Of a stretch of DNA of 36,789 nucleotides, positions 32,540 through 36,789 are shown piece after piece. The stretch is taken from positions 1 through 36,789 of the forward strand of contig BDDC01000984.1 of the NCBI GenBank assembly GCA_001662425.1, read 5' to 3'. Every line of letters starts with the position of its first letter. Position 1 is the stretch's first letter. The translations under genes and the position numbers were made by a program. Origin of the DNA: Chlamydomonas sphaeroides. Taxonomy: Eukaryota > Chlorophyta > Chlorophyceae > Chlamydomonadales > Chlamydomonadaceae. The notes under the pieces were generated by a model. It had not been told where the DNA came from and ran no database searches. It saw only the letters and a list, made by a program, of their open reading frames with translations.

Positions 32540-33331
32540 CCAGCGGTTATTAGCGCTTGCCTTGCCTACCTGCCTTACTCTTACGGTGTATCACTACACC
32601 ACAATTACGGACTCTTGTATGCTTGTGTTGCTTTGCGTTGCTATAGTTCTAGTCGCGAGCGCCTTCATCATGGCGGCCCGCCAGGCGAGTACTTCTAGGC
32701 GATCCGGGGTAGAGCTAGGCTTCTAGCTTACAGGAGTGCGTGCTTGTATGGCGCCGTGCGTGTGGCGTCGTGACCGCCGCGTCACCGAGTCCGCTCGCCC
32801 GCCTGCCCCCCCGCCCCGCCTGCCCCATCCGACAGGTTCGCACCCGCTTGCGTGCGCGAATGGGGTTTCAGCAGCGCGCCAGCGGCCAAACAGCAGCAGG
32901 GTATCCGGTAAGCGGGGCCACAGCAGCACCGCATTGCAAGTTTCGGGTTGCCGCAATGGGAGTCTTCCTTTCGTGCGCTATGCTGTGAACCTGCTGGAAT
33001 GGGCGCGCCACGCCAGCGGCCTTACTTGCCGACTTAGCCAGCTCAGCTTGCCTAGGCTGCCACTGCTGCCGGCACCTCCGCGTTGCCCCCGGTCAAGCTA
33101 CCGAGTCCCTCCTGCGCTGCCATGCCCTACCTTGCCGAACTCACGCCTAGCGCCGCCGCTGCGCGTGCCTCGCCCACCCCGCGTGAGCGAGCGCACCGCG
33201 GGGGCGGGGCACCGCCGGCCAGCCAGGGGTCCAAAGGGTGCGCTCGTGGCACCATTGCGTCTGTGAGTGAGGGTCATCAGCAGCGCCCGGCAGCTCGCAG
33301 GCCGGGGTAATGCCGTCAGTCCCGCTGCGGC

Positions 33332-33346
33332 AGAGACTCGGTCTCT
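33332..33346. repeat. Perfect hairpin, 6-bp stem, 3-base loop
   Basis: AGAGAC - TCG - GTCTCT. Confidence 0.95.
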
Positions 33347-33564
33347 TTGGCCTTTATCTTGCAAACCCGGGTGACGGGGGTCCCGATGCCGATTACCGTA
33401 GAGGCTTGGGCATTCCGACGGAGACGTTGACGCCAGAGTCAGGCTGAATAGGCAAAGGGGTTACAGAGGCTCGGGCTGCAGGCCTGCCAGCTGCTTCGCA
33501 TGTGCTGGCGCTCACCGGCCCGCTATGGTGGGGCCCCAATGCGCTTCCGCGGCAGCCGGGCCAG

Positions 33565-33581
33565 AACCCCCTCACGGGGTT
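33565..33581. repeat. Perfect hairpin, 6-bp stem, 5-base loop
   Basis: AACCCC - CTCAC - GGGGTT. Confidence 0.95.
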
Positions 33582-34338
33582 GCCCCTGCTTTCCCAACAA
33601 CCAACGTGTTGAAGGGGATTACTATGTTCCCCAAAGTGGAAGACGGGATGGGCCAGCAGCCCAACCCCCGATGCACCTACCGGGGCATTCAGGATACTTT
33701 CGCAGGAAGTCGGGTACGCCTGCGGTTATGGTACAACCGCCGAGTGCCGTTCAGGGGCATGCCGCGCCGGCGCCGGCGGTAAGCCGTCTGCCGGTTTTTT
33801 TCGGAACAAGAATGAATGGGGATACATGGCGATACTAGCAGCCGGGGTAGGTGTTGTGTGCGCCGGGACAGGTGAGGACAGGGGTCTGGCTTGGCAGCGG
33901 GGGCACTCCTGCCCGCCCTGGGCTCTGCCGGCTGGCCACGAAGTACCCCCTTATCGCCGCGCATTCGCATCGAGGCAGGTCTCTGTGCCGCTCACTGGAT
34001 GGGCGCCTGGGGAAGGACGCTTCGGGCGGTACTCAAAGCGGATGCCGTGCACCCGTGCTGCCTTCGCGTACTTGCGCTTCCCTAACCCGGAGCGCGAACT
34101 GTCGAGGCGCGGAGGGGGCCGAGCGCCCGACATCACAGCCTGCAGAGCGGGCTGGTACCCGTCGGTCGGCTGTATGGACCATGCGTCGCGCGTGGGCTCT
34201 GGGGCTTGCAGCTGACAGCCTGCTGCAAGGCGGGTGCCCGCATCACAGTGTCGCGCGGGCGAGCAGGGACCTCCTGCGGACGAGGTGATCCGGCGCTGCT
34301 CCTGGCGGTGCCGTGGCAGCTTGCCGTTCGACCTGGAG

Positions 34339-34355
34339 CAGGGGAGACTCCCCTG
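34339..34355. repeat. Perfect hairpin, 7-bp stem, 3-base loop
   Basis: CAGGGGA - GAC - TCCCCTG. Confidence 0.95.
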
Positions 34356-34434
34356 ACTTGGAGCACAGGCACAGGCACACTTGACTTCCTGTGGTAGAGT
34401 TTGGACCCTACCTGCATCTACCCTGCTCCAGCTT

Positions 34435-34453
34435 GGTTAGCCACGGGCTAGCC
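34435..34453. repeat. Hairpin, 8-bp stem with one G-T pair, 3-base loop
   Basis: GGTTAGCC - ACG - GGCTAGCC. Confidence 0.9.
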
Positions 34454-34963
34454 GAGGCCAGGGCGGTGCGCGGCCACCAAGCTGGCCGTCATTGGCCTGG
34501 CGCGTAGCGCGCGGGCGTTTTGCTGGCCCCGACGGAGACAGACGTGGCGTCGCATTTGCGGCTTCCGCCATGGCTTGTCTTTTACTACATTTGACACCAC
34601 TTTAGGCACTTGAATTATTGTGAACCGCAACTTTATGGACGACGCACGACGCGGGGGGTCGCGTGCGTGGTCGGTCGCAAAAGTGTTTCATCGCGCCAAT
34701 TAGCAGCGCTGTCTTCAGGGAGCAGCAATGCGGTCAAGAGGTGAGCACGCGTGTCACCAAAGTGGCCAATGCGGCCGCAGCGTAACTTAGGCCGTACGAA
34801 CGGCTCGAGGGAAACCTGTTGGTCCAGACACGGCGCACAGCGAGATACCGCACTCGATAACATGTCATTAAACGTTGTATTGACGCGTAGCAGTCGTAAG
34901 AGCCGCATCCGCCGCGCGAGCTGACATACTTGCTTAGTAGTTGTGTGTCACATAGGGCCTCTC

Positions 34964-36754
34964 ATGGCGCGAAATCTCAGTTGGACGGCGTGGAGGCGCA
35001 CCTGCTTGGTGCTGCTGTCCTTGTTAGCGTGGACAGGAGCCGTTTGCGAGGAGTTCCGCACCTCGCGCAACGTTGTCCCGCCTGGACGTAAACTCCTTGG
35101 AACGCTGGAGCACGATGCAGCGCTTGCAGAGTCCGTGACAAGCTTGCTCGTTCCGTGCGCTAGCGGCAAATGCTTGGCTCGAGCGCTCGCCAACCCTGCC
35201 ATCTACGGCGTCCGGCTGATGCTGGACGCAATAGTGTTGAGCGAAACGGATTGGTTGGAGTTGGGCGTGGCGCTGCCGGTCCGCCGAGGTGCGTGCACTT
35301 GCAAACTACCCCCACCTCGCCACCCCGCTGACCCCCGGTCCGGCTCGCCGCCACCGCAGACAAAAACTTCACCATCCAGGGCCAGGCGCGCAACAGGACC
35401 GCGACGATGCGCATCGCGCACGATGGGCACTACGTGAGCACCGGGCTTGCGGCGTCATGTTGCCCCAAGCCCGTGCCGCCCTGTTCACTGGAGGACCAGC
35501 GTGGAAGCCATTGGAGGGTTTCCCCGCGCCCATGCCGCCTCCGCCGCCCTCATCGCCTCCTCGCTGCCCGCCCCGCCGCCCCTGCACCCAGGTCGTCATG
35601 TCCAACGGCACCTCCCTCACGCTGCGCTGGCTGCTGGTGCAGCAGTGGCGCAGAGCCCCGGCACGCGCGCCGGGGCTGGACGTGCTGGCGCCGCTGCCGC
35701 CGGGCGCCGCTGCGCTGCTGCTGCTGCACGAGTGTGCGCTGGTGGCCGAGGCCTGCGGCCCGGACGAGGACTTCAGGTGCGCCACCCGCCATCCACCGCC
35801 ATCCACGGCCTCCGGACGAAGCACGCGAGCGAGCGAGGCGCCGGCGCCGCAGCCCTCGCATCCAGCAGCGGCGACCCGCGACCAGCAGCGCCGTGCGTGC
35901 GAACCCGCCGCCCTGCCGCGAGCGAGCCGGCGGCGAACCCCGCTGCACACCATCCAACCCACAAGTGCATGCGCAGCTCGCCTGCGCTGTGAACCGCGCC
36001 GCATCCCTCGCCGCCACGCCCCTGAGCTCCCACACACCGCCGTGTGGCGCCGCCACAGGGAGCTGTCGGCCAGGGCGGTGCGGCCGCCCGCCCTGGCCGG
36101 GACCAACCAAGCCAGCACGCTGCTGGCGCCCAACGGCTCGGGGCCGGGCTGCCGGACCGACCCGGCGGCGCCGCTGCTGCAGCGCTGCTGGGGCCGCTTG
36201 GAGCTGGTGTGTGTGGTGGGATGTGGGGATGGCCGGCGGGGCGGCAGCGGACCACGCGAGGGGCGCCGGCAGCCGCGGGCGGGGCAGCGGGCGGGCGGGG
36301 GCGCCTCGCAGTGCGGTGCGGTGCGGCGCAGTGTAGTGCAGTGCGGGGCCCGGCCGCATGCCCGCGCCGCACCCAGCCCCTGCCGGCCCCGGTTGACTGT
36401 GTCTGTGTGATCAGTTTTCAGGAGAGTAGTGTGTGTTCCAGTGTTAGGTAGAACAGAACCCCACACGCGGCACAGCACGCCCCGGGTAGAGTGGCGCGTT
36501 GGCCGTGCGCAGAGGGAATGCCGTTAGATGCGCCACGCGTCAGTAGAGTGTATTCAGAAGTATTCATGAAAAACGGTACCTACGCACAACGCCCTGTGTG
36601 TGTTTGTGTGTTTGTGTGTTGTTGTCGAGCCAGTGCGCGCTTACCAAGCCAACACTGCACATCGCCCCCACCTCCCCCGCAGAACCCCGACCTGGGCCTG
36701 TACGGCGCCGACCTGGCGGCGGGGGCAGCCCAGCCCGTGCCCAACGGCTACCTG
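34964..36754 (+). CDS. Secreted, possibly beta-helix protein (3' part beyond window)
   Basis: Predicted extracellular or cell-surface protein. Exons in consistent phase: 34964-35288, 35360-35433, 35592-35776, 36059-36206 and 36683-36754, with a donor at 36755, so the gene continues past the right edge. The N-terminus has basic residues, a hydrophobic stretch (LVLLSLLAW, about 15-23) and a likely signal-peptidase site after GAVC or nearby. The following sequence alternates short hydrophobic strands with an NFTIQG motif, close to the RNFTI-G pattern of parallel beta-helix (pectin-lyase-like) proteins, and carries possible N-glycosylation sites NFT, NRT and NGT. No catalytic residues are seen in this part. 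The start ATG at 34964 directly precedes the signal peptide. The secretion call is fairly sure; the fold is an inference. Confidence 0.75.
36434..36470 (+). repeat. 37-base element, copy 2 (secreted-protein gene intron)
   Basis: Matches 10202-10238 with 3 differences in 37 bases. It lies in the 476-base intron between exons 4 and 5 of the secreted-protein gene, here on the sense strand. Confidence 0.85.
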
Positions 36755-36772
36755 GTGCGCCCACCGCCACAT

Positions 36773-36789
36773 GGGGGGGGGGGGGGGGG
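36773..36789. repeat. Poly-G tract at the right edge
   Basis: At least 17 consecutive G residues end the window, 18 bases after the last exon's donor site. Like the poly-C tract at 17999 it lies in an intron. Confidence 0.9.

Larger units (their letters stand above)
30393..34963. other. Gene-poor, hairpin-rich intergenic region
   Basis: About 4.6 kb separate the divergent VARL/SAND gene and the secreted-protein gene. No recognisable exon was found on either strand. Composition is less GC-rich than the genes, and from about 31.2 to 34.5 kb short perfect hairpins recur (listed separately). The missing 5' exon(s) of the VARL gene may lie in the left part, and the promoter of the secreted-protein gene in the AT-richer last 400 bases. 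No rRNA, tRNA or transposase was recognised. Confidence 0.6.

Overview
The window is nuclear DNA of a green alga, most likely a chlorophyte of the class Chlorophyceae. The evidence is very high GC in coding exons, many short GT-AG introns per gene, a TGTAA-type poly(A) signal after one gene, alanine- and glycine-rich low-complexity protein segments, and a regA-like (VARL/SAND) regulator of a kind described from volvocine algae. The species cannot be named from sequence alone. Exon boundaries were worked out by hand from GT/AG sites, reading phase and motif continuity; phases agree at nearly every junction reported.

Layout from left to right. (1) 958-5222, plus strand: a TKL-type protein kinase with a long insertion in the activation segment and a C-terminal CVIC tail resembling a prenylation signal; its 5' exon(s) are not identified. 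(2) 7270-11343, minus strand: a 12-exon multipass MBOAT acyltransferase of the GUP1/HHAT type, convergent with the kinase. (3) 12093-13383, minus strand: a 175-residue SR splicing factor with one RRM and an RS tail. (4) 13611-24189, plus strand: a very large ARM/HEAT-like repeat protein (1,957 residues visible) interrupted by a 353-base assembly gap; it starts 227 bases from the SR gene in head-to-head orientation. (5) About 25043-25306, minus strand: a possible last exon of a small tail-anchored protein. (6) 26719-30392, minus strand: the VARL/SAND transcription regulator. (7) 30393-34963: a long gene-poor, lower-GC stretch with many short perfect hairpins. (8) 34964 to the right edge, plus strand: the 5' part of a secreted, possibly beta-helix, protein.

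The genes do not form a pathway; this is ordinary eukaryotic gene order. The parts most worth a second look are the regA-like gene with a duplicated basic motif, the hairpin-rich island, a 37-base element shared by introns of two unrelated genes, the unusual kinase, the uncharacterised giant repeat protein, and an apparent rise in GC from the 5' to the 3' end of each gene.
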